The notes under the pieces were generated by a model, which made no database searches, was not told where the DNA came from, and saw nothing but the letters and a program-made list of their open reading frames with translations. Both the position numbers and the translations under genes were made by a program. From an uncultured Chryseobacterium sp. (GTDB lineage: Bacteria > Bacteroidota > Bacteroidia > Flavobacteriales > Weeksellaceae): 64,000 bases of DNA. The stretch is taken from contig CAJYLH010000030.1 of assembly GCA_913775525.1 (NCBI GenBank), positions 1 to 64,000 of the forward strand, given 5' to 3'. Below are positions 36,271 through 46,457 of this stretch, piece after piece (the first letter of the stretch is position 1; every line of letters begins with the position of its first letter).

Positions 36271-36849
36271 ATGCAGGACTTTTTATTTTACCTGAACCTG
36301 GGCTGGGAACATATCATTTCACTGGACGCCCTTGATCATCAGCTTTTTGTATTGGCCTTAATTGCCGTCTATTCTTTTAACGACCTTAAAAAAATCCTGA
36401 TCCTGGTAACGGCGTTCACCATCGGGCATTCCATTACCCTGGCATTGAGCACATTTGATATTGTAAGGATCAACTCCGCCTGGGTGGAATTTTTAATTCC
36501 GCTGACGATTGTGATCACTTCCCTGGACAATATCCTGATGAAGAATAAAAAGCAGACGCTGATGAAAGCTAATTACTATCTGGCGCTGATCTTCGGCCTA
36601 ATTCACGGTATGGGCTTTGCCAATACAGCGCGGGTGATGATCGCCAAAAGCCAGAGCATTGCCGTTCCGTTGTTAGGTTTTAATATCGGGCTGGAACTGG
36701 GACAGATCGCTATTGTTTTCGGCATTCTGATTCTGCTGTTCATCCTGATTAAAATATTTAAGGTCAACCAGAAAGACTGGGTCCTGTTTGTTTCTTCAGG
36801 CGTATTTGCCCTGTCCCTGAAAATGGCTTTGGAAAGAATTCCGTTCTAA
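36271..36849 (+). CDS. HupE/UreJ-family membrane protein
   Basis: 192 residues with five or six membrane segments. WEHIISLDALDHQLFVLALI, FTIGHSITLALS and IFGLIHGMGFAN are typical of HupE/UreJ proteins, some of which carry nickel or cobalt. No hydrogenase or urease genes are nearby, so the metal role is unproven. It stands between DUF6702 and the M1 peptidase. Confidence 0.85.
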   Translation: MQDFLFYLNLGWEHIISLDALDHQLFVLALIAVYSFNDLKKILILVTAFTIGHSITLALSTFDIVRINSAWVEFLIPLTIVITSLDNILMKNKKQTLMKANYYLALIFGLIHGMGFANTARVMIAKSQSIAVPLLGFNIGLELGQIAIVFGILILLFILIKIFKVNQKDWVLFVSSGVFALSLKMALERIPF

Positions 36850-36885
36850 CGCTGAAACATTTCCGATTTTTCAACTACTTATTAT

Positions 36886-36893
36886 TATATTTG
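36886..36893 (+). promoter_or_regulatory. -7 element TATATTTG for the M1 peptidase
   Basis: Full TAnnTTTG match, 23 bp before the ATG at 36917. Confidence 0.45.
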
Positions 36894-36916
36894 AACATCC
36901 TTAAACAATTTTGGTC

Positions 36917-39301
36917 ATGAAGTTAAAGATTACCGTACTTTCCGTACTGGTCGGTGCCGGTGTAACCGCTCAGAATATTCAGAATAACCCCGGCAGCAAC
37001 CATGGAAATAAATTCGAGCAACTGGGAACTATCCTCCCTACGCCGAATATATACCGTACGGCATCCGGAGCACCGGGACACGGCTACTGGCAGAACAGGG
37101 CCGACTATGATATCTCCGCCTATCTGGATGAAGACAAAAGGAATTTAAAGGGATCTGAAACGATTACCTATTACAATAATTCTCCGGACGACCTGGATTA
37201 TATCTGGCTTCAGCTGGATGAAAACCAGCAGTCAACCGTAAAAAAAGCAGATTTCCCCTACCCTTCCACCCTGCCCAAAGCGGCCAATGACCAGCAGCTG
37301 AGAGCAACGGAACTTCCGGTGAAAGATAATGGCTATGGTGTAAACCTTGAAAAAGTGACGGATGCATCCGGCAACCCGCTGAAATACACGGTTAACCAGA
37401 CCATGATGCGCATAGACCTGCCGAAAATCCTTAAAAAAGGAGAAAAACTGGTCTTTAAAATTGATTGGAACTATAATATTCCCAACAGAATAAAAATGGG
37501 TGGCCGCGGAGGCTATGAAAACTTTGCCGAAGACGGGAACGACCTGTATACCATGACCCAATGGTACCCGAGGATGTGCGTCTACAGTGACTTCCACGGC
37601 TGGCAGAACCACCAGTTCACCGGAAGAGGCGAATTTGCCCTGGTTTTCGGTAACTTCAAGGTTTCCATGAACGTTCCGGCAGACCACGTGGTAGGCGGTA
37701 CCGGGGAATGTAAAAACTACAGCCAGGTCTTAACGGCCGACCAGCTGGCCAGGTACAATACATCGAAGACCTCTAACGAGCCTGTGGAGATCGTAACACT
37801 GGATGAAGCCAAAAAGGCGGAGAAAAACCACTCCAAGCAGAGAAAAACCTGGAGCTTTGAAGCCAATGACGTAAGGGATTTCGCCTGGACATCTTCAAGG
37901 AAATTCGTTTGGGACGGAATGGGCGTTACCATTCCTGAAAATAACAACAAAGTAATGGCAATGAGCTTCTATCCTAAGGAAGCATATGCATTGTACAGGA
38001 AATTTTCCACCAAGGCAGTAGCCCATACCATCAAAACCTATTCAGAATTTACGATTCCTTATCCTTATCCGGTAGCCCAGTCAGTGGAAGCCGCCAACGG
38101 AATGGAATACCCGATGATCTGCTTCAACTACGGAAGGACGGAGAAAGACGGCACCTATTCGGAGGGAATCAAAAACGGAATGCTGGGGGTAGTGATCCAT
38201 GAAGTAGGACACAACTTCTTCCCGATGATCATCAACTCAGACGAGAGGCAGTGGTCATGGATGGACGAAGGCCTGAATACTTTTGTGGAATACCTTACCG
38301 AAGAACGCTGGGACAATAAATTCCCGTCCAAAAGAGGACCGGCATGGACCATTGTGGATTATATGAAGCTTCCTAAAGATCAGCTGGAGCCCATCATGAG
38401 CAATTCTGAAAACATCATCCAGTTCGGGCCGAATGCCTATTCAAAACCTGCCACGGGACTGAATATTCTCCGTGAAACCATTATGGGAAGGGAGCTGTTT
38501 GATAAAGCATTTAAAACATATTCCAAAAGATGGGCGTTCAGGCATCCTGAACCGGCAGACTTTTTCAGGACCATGGAAGATGCGAGCGGCGAAGACCTCG
38601 ACTGGTTCTGGAGGGGCTGGTTCTACGGCACGGATCCTGTAGACATCTCCATTGACAAAGTGACGGTTGCCACTCCGGACTTCGACACCCCGCCAAGGGA
38701 AAGCAAAGAAGTGAAATATAAAACCGATAAACCCTTGCAGAATGATTTTGAGGACATCTCAAAGATCAGGAACAGACAGGATAAAAACATCACGTTCTAT
38801 GCAGATACGGATAAGCAGGTACAGGATTTCTACTACCGCTATGACAGAGGACAGGAGAAAGTAGACGCCAGTAAAGAATATGCCCTTAAAATGGATGGCA
38901 GCGAAGCCCTGGACAGCAAGGACAAAGAAAAATTCAAAAATATGACGGCGTATCAGGTTGATTTCGTCAACAAAGGCGGGCTAGTGATGCCGATTATCCT
39001 TGAATTTACTTTTGAAGACGGGACAAAGCTGTATGACAAATCTTCCGCACAGATCTGGAGGCTGAACGAGCAGAAAACTTCCAAGACCTACTATTTCGAG
39101 AAAAAACTGAAATCCATCCAGCTGGACCCGATGAGGGAAACAGCAGATATCGATACCTCCAATAACTTCTGGAGCAATGACGGCACATCCGGTGAAACCA
39201 CCAAGTTCCAGCTGTTCAAGCAGAAGCAGGAAGGCGGATCCGCCAGGGGCGCTTCCAGCGGGAAAGTAAACCCGATGCAGGCGGCAGGAAAGAAAAACTA
39301 A
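36917..39301 (+). CDS. Secreted M1-family metallopeptidase
   Basis: 794 residues from ATG at 36917 (the TTG at 36911 adds only two residues). A signal peptide (MKLKITVLSVLVGAGVTAQ) precedes an N-terminal beta domain. The zinc site is H428-E-V-G-H432 with E451 as third ligand (WMDEGLNTFVEYL), spaced HEXXH-18-E as in M1 enzymes. It is probably an aminopeptidase acting outside the cytoplasm. The Gly/Ser-rich, basic tail (after about 770) is of unknown use. The classic GXMEN motif is GMEYPM-like here (NGMEYPMICF), which still supplies the substrate-binding Glu. Confidence 0.93.
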   Translation: MKLKITVLSVLVGAGVTAQNIQNNPGSNHGNKFEQLGTILPTPNIYRTASGAPGHGYWQNRADYDISAYLDEDKRNLKGSETITYYNNSPDDLDYIWLQLDENQQSTVKKADFPYPSTLPKAANDQQLRATELPVKDNGYGVNLEKVTDASGNPLKYTVNQTMMRIDLPKILKKGEKLVFKIDWNYNIPNRIKMGGRGGYENFAEDGNDLYTMTQWYPRMCVYSDFHGWQNHQFTGRGEFALVFGNFKVSMNVPADHVVGGTGECKNYSQVLTADQLARYNTSKTSNEPVEIVTLDEAKKAEKNHSKQRKTWSFEANDVRDFAWTSSRKFVWDGMGVTIPENNNKVMAMSFYPKEAYALYRKFSTKAVAHTIKTYSEFTIPYPYPVAQSVEAANGMEYPMICFNYGRTEKDGTYSEGIKNGMLGVVIHEVGHNFFPMIINSDERQWSWMDEGLNTFVEYLTEERWDNKFPSKRGPAWTIVDYMKLPKDQLEPIMSNSENIIQFGPNAYSKPATGLNILRETIMGRELFDKAFKTYSKRWAFRHPEPADFFRTMEDASGEDLDWFWRGWFYGTDPVDISIDKVTVATPDFDTPPRESKEVKYKTDKPLQNDFEDISKIRNRQDKNITFYADTDKQVQDFYYRYDRGQEKVDASKEYALKMDGSEALDSKDKEKFKNMTAYQVDFVNKGGLVMPIILEFTFEDGTKLYDKSSAQIWRLNEQKTSKTYYFEKKLKSIQLDPMRETADIDTSNNFWSNDGTSGETTKFQLFKQKQEGGSARGASSGKVNPMQAAGKKN

Positions 39302-39336
39302 AAAAAACGGCTAATATCAATTAGCCGTTTTTTTGT
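39301..39336. terminator. Bidirectional terminator after the M1 peptidase
   Basis: aaacggctaat pairs with attagccgttt around a short loop, flanked by A and T runs, between convergent genes. Confidence 0.85.
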
Positions 39337-39338
39337 TT

Positions 39339-39893
39339 TTATAAGATAGAGAATGTAGCAATGATGGTACTTTTCTCATCCAGTGAATTAGGGTTGGTTA
39401 CCGTAATCCCGTATTCACCCGGAGGCTTATCCTTTAACGTGATCAGATAGGAGTTCTGTCCGTACTTCTTCCCGGTGAAGTTAAGGTAATGCAGCTTGTT
39501 CGTTTTCATGGTTCCGAAGGTATTGACAGAAGCCATTTCCGCCCTCCTGAATTTTTTGTTGGAATCGAATTCAAAGATTTTGATGATGGCCATCGGATCG
39601 GTGTTGTTGTCTACCGCACGTACGATGAACTGGATGTCATCACCCTGTCTTACTTTCGTGGAGGAACAGCATCCGTCAATCTGAAGCTTGGATTTTACGC
39701 TCCCGAAACCGGTGATCACCATTCCCGCATTCATGGCAGAACGTGTTTGCGTGGTGTGTTTTTCCAGCAATATCGTAGACTGATCCGGTTTCAGCAACAG
39801 ACATTCGCCAATGAATTCCGGTTCCTGTGCAGTCTGCGAATACATGCTGATGCTGCACAGACTCATTGCAGCCAATAATAGAAATTTTCTCAT
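39339..39893 (-). CDS. Secreted protein of unknown function
   Basis: 184 residues with a signal peptide (MRKFLLLAAMSLCSISMYSQ). The mature part is a beta-rich domain with IDGCCSSTKVRQGDDIQF and ends in KPPGEYGITVTNPNSLDEKS. No family recognised. It has its own promoter upstream and ends at a shared terminator with the M1 peptidase. Confidence 0.75.
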   Translation of the reverse strand: MRKFLLLAAMSLCSISMYSQTAQEPEFIGECLLLKPDQSTILLEKHTTQTRSAMNAGMVITGFGSVKSKLQIDGCCSSTKVRQGDDIQFIVRAVDNNTDPMAIIKIFEFDSNKKFRRAEMASVNTFGTMKTNKLHYLNFTGKKYGQNSYLITLKDKPPGEYGITVTNPNSLDEKSTIIATFSIL

Positions 39894-39920
39894 TTAATTT
39901 AGTTTTTTATAATGATTCTG

Positions 39921-39948
39921 CAAAAATATAATTTAATCCGAAATACAA
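39921..39948 (-). promoter_or_regulatory. Promoter of the 39339-39893 gene
   Basis: On the minus strand, TTG (plus 39946-39948), 17-bp spacer, TATTTTTG (plus 39921-39928), a full consensus match 28 bp before the ATG. Confidence 0.55.
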
Positions 39949-40056
39949 AACATATTTTACTATAATTATTTCAATTCATGATGTAAAAAATTGTCTGCCA
40001 AATTTTCACACCGGTAATAAAAATCCTGCCAAATTTTTCTTTTAGGGAGCTTGGCA

Positions 40057-40064
40057 TATATTTA
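40057..40064 (+). promoter_or_regulatory. Possible -7 element of the groES operon
   Basis: TATATTTA, one base off TAnnTTTG, 41 bp before groES. No CIRCE inverted repeat was seen in the upstream region. Confidence 0.3.
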
Positions 40065-40104
40065 GAGAAGTACAGGATAGAATAATTAAAAAATTAAATA
40101 TATT

Positions 40105-40383
40105 ATGTCAGTAAACTTCAAACCATTAGCAGACAGAGTTCTTGTAGAGCCTATCGCTGCAGAAACAAAGACCGCTTCAGGGATTATTATTCCGGACACC
40201 GCCAAAGAAAAACCACAAGAGGGTACTGTAGTGGCAGTAGGCCCGGGTAAGAAAGATGAGCCAACAACGGTTCAGGTAGGTGATAAAGTACTTTACGGAA
40301 AATACTCCGGTTCTGAATTGAAACTGGACGGGAAAGATTATTTAATTGTAAAGGAATCTGATTTATTAGGAGTGATCGGCTAA
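40105..40383 (+). CDS. groES: Co-chaperonin GroES
   Basis: 92 residues, standard. [20 protein letters not shown] is the conserved start, with the mobile loop [10 protein letters not shown], and [14 protein letters not shown] in the middle. It caps the GroEL ring during folding. GroEL lies downstream but is separated by another gene. Confidence 0.98.
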   Translation: MSVNFKPLADRVLVEPIAAETKTASGIIIPDTAKEKPQEGTVVAVGPGKKDEPTTVQVGDKVLYGKYSGSELKLDGKDYLIVKESDLLGVIG

Positions 40384-40409
40384 AAGCCGTACGCTTGAGG
40401 CAGTAGGCA

Positions 40410-40769
40410 ATGAGAGACTACAAAAGATATGATACCTGGAAAATGGCCCATGAGCTGGTCAAAGAAATTTATACCATTTCAGAAAATTTTCCAAAATCAG
40501 AACTTTTTGGTTTAACCTCTCAGGTCAGAAGAGCTTCGGTTTCCATTCCCACCAATATTGCGGAAGGTTGTGGAAGATCCACCGATAAAGAATTTGCAAG
40601 ATTTTTAGAGATCAGCATCGGTTCAACGAACGAAACTGAATATTTGCTTTTCCTCGCTTGTGATCTGGGATTCTGTTCTGAAGACGACTTATTGCACCTC
40701 AATCCAAAACTGAATACCGTCAGACAAAAACTTATACAACTTAGAAAAAGATTATTAAATAATAATTAA
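40410..40769 (+). CDS. Four-helix-bundle protein (23S rRNA intervening-sequence type) between groES and groEL
   Basis: 119 residues. [40 protein letters not shown] and [16 protein letters not shown] are clear marks of the S23/IVP four-helix-bundle family, which in some bacteria is encoded inside 23S rRNA insertions. It lies 26 bp after groES and 54 bp before groEL, in the same direction. Imperfect inverted repeats flank it: gcttgaggcagtaggca on the left, and gcttcaggctgtaagcag as the complement on the right. These suggest it was inserted. Its function is unknown. Confidence 0.93.
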   Translation: MRDYKRYDTWKMAHELVKEIYTISENFPKSELFGLTSQVRRASVSIPTNIAEGCGRSTDKEFARFLEISIGSTNETEYLLFLACDLGFCSEDDLLHLNPKLNTVRQKLIQLRKRLLNNN

Positions 40770-40805
40770 CTGCTTACAGGCAAGAGCATACTGCTTACAG
40801 CCTGA

Positions 40806-42449
<1,644 letters not shown>

Positions 42450-42469
42450 TGACGTGTCGCCAAGACAAT

Positions 42470-42508
42470 TTATATACTAACCGCTCTATTGTATGGGGCG
42501 GTTTTTTT
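42470..42508 (+). terminator. groEL terminator
   Basis: The hairpin accgctctattgtatggggcggt (centre near 42491) is followed by seven T residues. The preceding stretch tatactaaccg occurs again after the groEL fragment and near 51088. Confidence 0.8.
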
Positions 42509-42535
42509 GTTTACTCATGGTACCATATAAATAGA

Positions 42536-42543
42536 TATATTTG
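42536..42543 (+). promoter_or_regulatory. -7 element TATATTTG for the monooxygenase gene
   Basis: Full TAnnTTTG match 20 bp before the ATG at 42564, after the groEL terminator, so the gene has its own start of transcription. Confidence 0.45.
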
Positions 42544-42563
42544 TAAAAACGATTACAGCAATT

Positions 42564-42875
42564 ATGGAAAACAAATATTTACTTCATGGGAAACTCACCG
42601 CAAAAGCAGGGCACCAAAAGGAACTTGCGGATATTTTAATACAGGCATCCCAACTGGTATCAACAGCTAAAGGCTGTACACTATATGCCGTTAGCCACGA
42701 TCAAGAGGATGAAAATGCTGTTTATGTGACAGAAATCTGGGACAGCAAAGACGACCATGACAATTCTTTGAAAGTTGAAGGCGTCCGAGAACTGATTATG
42801 AAAGCCATGCCGATATTGGATGGGCCACCAACGAAAGGACAGGAACTGGAAATTTTAGGAGGTGTGGGAGTATAA
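42564..42875 (+). CDS. ABM-domain quinol monooxygenase-like protein
   Basis: 103 residues, typical of the small dimeric alpha-beta barrel family (YgiN type). LLHGKLTAKAGHQKELADIL, AKGCTLYAVSHDQEDENAVY and EIWDSKDDHDNSL fit it; VYVTEIWDSKDDHDNS is the usual strand-turn. Members act on quinones or similar aromatics without a metal or cofactor. It is flanked by the real groEL end and by a groEL fragment. Confidence 0.85.
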   Translation: MENKYLLHGKLTAKAGHQKELADILIQASQLVSTAKGCTLYAVSHDQEDENAVYVTEIWDSKDDHDNSLKVEGVRELIMKAMPILDGPPTKGQELEILGGVGV

Positions 42876-42881
42876 AAAATT

Positions 42882-43079
42882 GGAATACAATGCAAAACTT
42901 ACAAATATGTAAATATGCTTGAAGCAGGAATCATCGACCCAACTAGAGTAACAAGAGTTGCCCTTGAAAATGCTGCTTCTGTATCCGGAATGCATTTAAC
43001 CACTGAATGTGTGATCACTGAAGTGAAAAAAGACGAACCAGCTATGCCAATGGGTGGTGGAATACCGGGAATGATGTAA
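42882..43079 (+). pseudogene. Fragment of groEL: last ~66 codons plus terminator
   Basis: From 42915 to the stop at 43077-43079 the sequence aligns without gaps to groEL 42285-42449, with 10 differences in 165 bases. Seven of these are silent; three change residues (K to R, L to H, M to I). Weaker similarity, with a one-base deletion, reaches back to about 42882. The following terminator is also a copy. There is no start, so this is not expressed as a chaperonin. Confidence 0.9.
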
Positions 43080-43107
43080 CATCGTGTCGCAGAGACAATT
43101 TAATATA

Positions 43108-43140
43108 CTAACCGCTCTAATTTTTAGGGCGGTTTTTTTT
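43108..43140 (+). terminator. Second copy of the groEL terminator
   Basis: accgctctaatttttagggcggt followed by eight T residues, preceded by atatactaaccg, equals the groEL terminator apart from the loop. Confidence 0.8.
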
Positions 43141-43183
43141 ATTTCAATTATGGTTTTCTGTAAGAAAAATAGTATATTTATAT

Positions 43184-43191
43184 TAGGTTTG
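43184..43191 (+). promoter_or_regulatory. Possible -7 element TAGGTTTG for the AlbA_2-RRM gene
   Basis: Full TAnnTTTG match 127 bp before the ATG at 43318. No -33 TTG. Weak support. Confidence 0.3.
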
Positions 43192-43317
43192 ATGATTTAC
43201 AAATAGATAACTAAAACCAGAACAACATTAGCATAGTTGTAAACATTGTAATATTGACTCAATGCCTCAATTTGGATGTTAAGTGCAATTATAACCAAAA
43301 GAAATTAAACAAAATTA

Positions 43318-45123
43318 ATGGAAAACATATTACGTCTAAAGGAAAGAGTTGATATAGCAGTTGAAATAAGTGAGAGTTTTTATAGAGAATTTAAAAGTGG
43401 ATTTGAGGGACCTCCTGATAATAAAACACCAAGAGATATAAAAGAGATAAAATATGATATTGCAAAAACTTTAGTTGCTTTTGCTAATGCTGATGGTGGG
43501 GAGCTTTTTGTTGGTATAGAAGATAACAATAAAATAACTGGATTACCTCATTCAGACAAGCAAATAGAAGAAATACTTCATTCATATAAAGATTGTATTT
43601 TAAAAGATACACCAATACCTCTGAAACAAGCAACAATAATTGATTACGATGGATTAAGTATAGTATATTTTTCTGTAAGTAAAGGGACAGAGTTTGTTCA
43701 TCTTACATCTAAAGGTGAATGCTTTCAAAGGAAAGATAGGGAATCAGTTCCTACAGCTTCCGAAAAAATAATTTTCCAAAGGGCTGAAAAAACTTCAAGA
43801 GAATATGATAGATTATTTGTAGAAATTGCAAGTGTAACTGATTTAGATCATGATCTTTTGAATTCTATAGGACAAAGGATTTCAAGGTTGATATCTTCAG
43901 AAAAACTTTTACAATATCTAGATTTAGCTGAATTTGACGGCACTTCTCTAAAACTTAGAAAGTCAGCTTTATTACTTTTTTCTAAGAAATCTAGTAAATG
44001 GCATCCCAGAAGCCAAGTTAGAATTTTTAAAGTTCGAGGAACAGAAGAAAAAACGGGAACAGATTTCAATGTAACTGAGGTGGGTGAAGCTAATGGAAAT
44101 ATTTTCGAGTTGATAGAAAGTAGTTGGGACTTACTTCGTCCACACTTAACAGATACTAAGTTCTCAGATGATGCACTTTTTAAAACACAAATCATGTATC
44201 CTGAATTAGCTTGTAAAGAAGCATTAATTAATGCCATTACACATCGAGATTACAGTTCTGAAGGAAGAGGTATTGAAGTTAAAATATTCGATGACCGACT
44301 GACGATTGAAAATCCAGGCGAACTTCTATCATCCATTACTCTAAAGGATATTCAATCTCTAGAAGGTGTTCATTTATCTAGGAATACATATATTGCAAGA
44401 GTTTTAAGAGAAACAGGATATATTAGAGAACTGGGAGAAGGTATTAGACGAATCTATGATTTACTTAAAAGTAACGATATGATTCCTCCTGAGATTAAAT
44501 CAGCCAATAAAACGTATTCAATAACATTATTTTATAAACATATTTATTCAAAAGAAGAACAACTATGGCTTGATAATTTTAAGCATTTGGAATTGTCTAG
44601 GGAACAAATGACAGTTATTAGACTAGGTGTTGATGGCAGACTTATCTCTGCAAAAGAAATTTTTGAAACGGTTGGAATAGTTGATGAAAAAACTTACAGA
44701 GAACTAATTGAATCTTTAAGAGTTTTATCCGTCTTAGAAACAACTTTGGACGGAAATCAAGTTTCTTTCTTAAGGAAAAAATACAACGGCTCAAGAAAGG
44801 CTGTGCCTAGGTATACTATAAAGCTTCCCAATGAAACAGTTAACACTAAAAATAATAATGAAATTGATGGGTCAGAATATGCACGAATTTATGTAGGTAA
44901 TATTCCTTATGATTTACAAGAAGATGAAATAAATGAAGCATTAAGCAAATTTGGAGAAGTTGTAGATGTAACTATTCCAAGACGGTCTAACAAACAAACC
45001 AAAGGTTTTTGTTTCGTTGAATTTGACAAAAAATCACATGCAACAAATGCACTAAACAGTTCCTCTGATATATATATTAGAGATAGGAAACTTTATCTAA
45101 GAGAGGCGGACAAAATGAAGTGA
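43318..45123 (+). CDS. AlbA_2 (Schlafen-type) plus GHKL ATPase-like protein with C-terminal RNA-recognition motif
   Basis: 601 residues. About 15-150 is a Schlafen AlbA_2 nucleic-acid-binding domain (ESFYREFKSGF, KTLVAFANADGGELFVGIED, EEILHSYKDCI). About 290-400 is the HATPase_c_4 domain of this family, with ELACKEALINAITHRDYSS and RLTIENPGEL. A winged-helix-like stretch follows (about 430-500). The last 80 residues are an RRM: RNP2 IYVGNI (524-529) and RNP1 KGFCFVEF (562-569), with the aromatic residues that stack on RNA. AlbA_2-HATPase_c_4 proteins are common; an RRM on the end is unusual to my knowledge. Base and codon use are clearly more AT-rich than neighbours, so transfer is likely. 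Function is unknown: RNA-triggered regulation or defence are possibilities. Confidence 0.88.
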   Translation: MENILRLKERVDIAVEISESFYREFKSGFEGPPDNKTPRDIKEIKYDIAKTLVAFANADGGELFVGIEDNNKITGLPHSDKQIEEILHSYKDCILKDTPIPLKQATIIDYDGLSIVYFSVSKGTEFVHLTSKGECFQRKDRESVPTASEKIIFQRAEKTSREYDRLFVEIASVTDLDHDLLNSIGQRISRLISSEKLLQYLDLAEFDGTSLKLRKSALLLFSKKSSKWHPRSQVRIFKVRGTEEKTGTDFNVTEVGEANGNIFELIESSWDLLRPHLTDTKFSDDALFKTQIMYPELACKEALINAITHRDYSSEGRGIEVKIFDDRLTIENPGELLSSITLKDIQSLEGVHLSRNTYIARVLRETGYIRELGEGIRRIYDLLKSNDMIPPEIKSANKTYSITLFYKHIYSKEEQLWLDNFKHLELSREQMTVIRLGVDGRLISAKEIFETVGIVDEKTYRELIESLRVLSVLETTLDGNQVSFLRKKYNGSRKAVPRYTIKLPNETVNTKNNNEIDGSEYARIYVGNIPYDLQEDEINEALSKFGEVVDVTIPRRSNKQTKGFCFVEFDKKSHATNALNSSSDIYIRDRKLYLREADKMK

Positions 45124-45191
45124 AACTGCACGTAAAAAGCAGTTTGGTAGAATGGCTCCGGTCATGGCCAATTGAAGTTGTTTACCACCCG

Positions 45192-45280
45192 CTGGCGCGA
45201 GCGTCACGCTTGCACACACTCCCACGAGTCTTTTGTCACAGTAAAAAACTAATAAAGCACGAGCGATACGCTCGCGCTAG
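45192..45280. repeat. REP-like inverted pair (REPIN-like)
   Basis: ctggcgcgagcgtcacgcttgcac (left unit 45192-45215, written here in two parts in meaning) is mirrored by the complement of 45257-45280, which reads ctagcgcgagcgtatcgctc and then gtgc. About 18 of 24 positions match, giving a GC-rich stem with a 41-bp loop in otherwise AT-rich DNA. Such pairs are often spread by RAYT-type transposases. Confidence 0.55.
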
Positions 45281-45368
45281 TAAAGAAATGAAAGTGTTAA
45301 TAAAAATCACCAATCCTCCCAGAATAATTTACCCACCCACTCCGCTTCCAATCCGCAAAACTTTTACC

Positions 45369-45376
45369 TATATTTG
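45369..45376 (+). promoter_or_regulatory. -7 element TATATTTG for the XRE-lipoprotein pair
   Basis: Full TAnnTTTG match, 22 bp before the ATG. The longer stretch TTTTACCTATATTTGTTT is repeated exactly upstream of the 57514 gene. Confidence 0.5.
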
Positions 45377-45397
45377 TTTTTGTTAAAATAAACAAAT

Positions 45398-45796
45398 ATG
45401 CAGGACAAGAAAATACATCAGGGCAGGAACATCAAGCGGTTCCGGGAAATGCTGGGCATCAAGCAGGAAGCACTGGCTTTCGATCTCAATTGCAGCCAGC
45501 AAAAGATATCTATTCTTGAGCAAAAAGAGACTGTCGAAAAGGATATGCTGGAAAAAATCGCCGGCCTTCTGAATGTTCCGGTAGAAGCCATTGAAAACAT
45601 GGAGGAAGAGCAAGCCATCAGTATTATTTCCAGTACATTTAACAACAGTTCCCTTACAGGTGTTGTAAATAACACAACCCATCCGGTTGATGCACTTCTT
45701 CAGTTACACGAAGAGAAAATTGCCCTGTACGAAAGAATGCTGAAAGAAAAAGACGAAATGATGGCGAAGCTGGAGCAATACCTGCAGAAACCGTGA
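45398..45796 (+). CDS. XRE-family regulator with C-terminal coiled coil
   Basis: 132 residues. About 10-65 is a Cro/C1-type helix-turn-helix (FREMLGIKQEALAFDLNCSQ, QKISILEQKETVEKDML). After a Ser/Thr-rich linker the last 35 residues (EEKIALYERMLKEKDEMMAK) form a coiled coil, likely for dimerisation. Such standalone regulators are frequent in Chryseobacterium. The following lipoprotein overlaps its stop by four bases. Confidence 0.85.
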   Translation: MQDKKIHQGRNIKRFREMLGIKQEALAFDLNCSQQKISILEQKETVEKDMLEKIAGLLNVPVEAIENMEEEQAISIISSTFNNSSLTGVVNNTTHPVDALLQLHEEKIALYERMLKEKDEMMAKLEQYLQKP

Positions 45797-46371
45797 TCCG
45801 GATTTTTCTGGCGGTGCTTTCGGGTATTCTTCTGTTGAGCTGTTCCAAAACTGAAAAACAAGAAAGCACTGAACTGAACCGCATTCTGAATGCCGTCCTG
45901 AAAAATGAATCGGCCCGCAGGGAATACGCCCATCTTCAATACACCATCAGTAAAGAACTTCAGCCGTTAGCGGTATATGTCCCAACGGCAAAAGAGATAT
46001 CCGGAGAAGAGCCGGGACCGCCTTCATTTTCCGGCAAAAATATTGTCAGTATTCTTGATTTAAATCACAGTCGCTCAGATGAGAGAAGATCGGATTCTTT
46101 ACATCTGTTAAAACAAAAACGGTATGTTTTTGATTCCATTCCGCTGGATAAAACCATCAATCCAAACATCAGGCTGGCCGACAAAACAGAAGCGGATCAG
46201 CGGAACAGGATTTACCGGTTTTCAAATCCGCTTTATCTTAACGATCATACCGTGTATATCGAATCAATGTTCTTCGATACTTCTTTCGGGATCGGCTTCG
46301 GATACCTGTTGGTAAAACAGGAAGATGGAAGCTGGATTGTGAAGAAAATGATCAATACTTTTATTACCTAA
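45793..46371 (+). CDS. Lipoprotein of unknown function
   Basis: 192 residues from a GTG start that overlaps the previous stop (GTGA), so translation is probably coupled. The signal MIRIFLAVLSGILLLSCSK gives lipidated C17. The mature part has charged helices, then ends SFGIGFGYLLVKQEDGSWIV, recalling secreted proteins that sense or bind. No family recognised. Confidence 0.72.
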   Translation: MIRIFLAVLSGILLLSCSKTEKQESTELNRILNAVLKNESARREYAHLQYTISKELQPLAVYVPTAKEISGEEPGPPSFSGKNIVSILDLNHSRSDERRSDSLHLLKQKRYVFDSIPLDKTINPNIRLADKTEADQRNRIYRFSNPLYLNDHTVYIESMFFDTSFGIGFGYLLVKQEDGSWIVKKMINTFIT

Positions 46372-46457
46372 AAAATGCAGAATGTATTCTCTACATTCTT
46401 CGTTTTACTTTACCGTGATTTTTCTTAGTTTAGCTACCTAAAAATTAATCCTTAAAA

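Noticed and set aside
39489-39878. 129-codon open frame opposite the 39339-39893 gene
   Set aside because: Shadow frame: the minus-strand gene has a signal peptide, promoter and terminator.
45120-45386. 88-codon open frame after the AlbA_2-RRM gene
   Set aside because: It runs through the REP-like repeat and the promoter of the XRE gene, so it is not a protein gene.
43140-45400. CRISPR array or prophage around the AT-rich gene
   Set aside because: No direct repeats with regular spacers and no phage structural or integrase genes were found.
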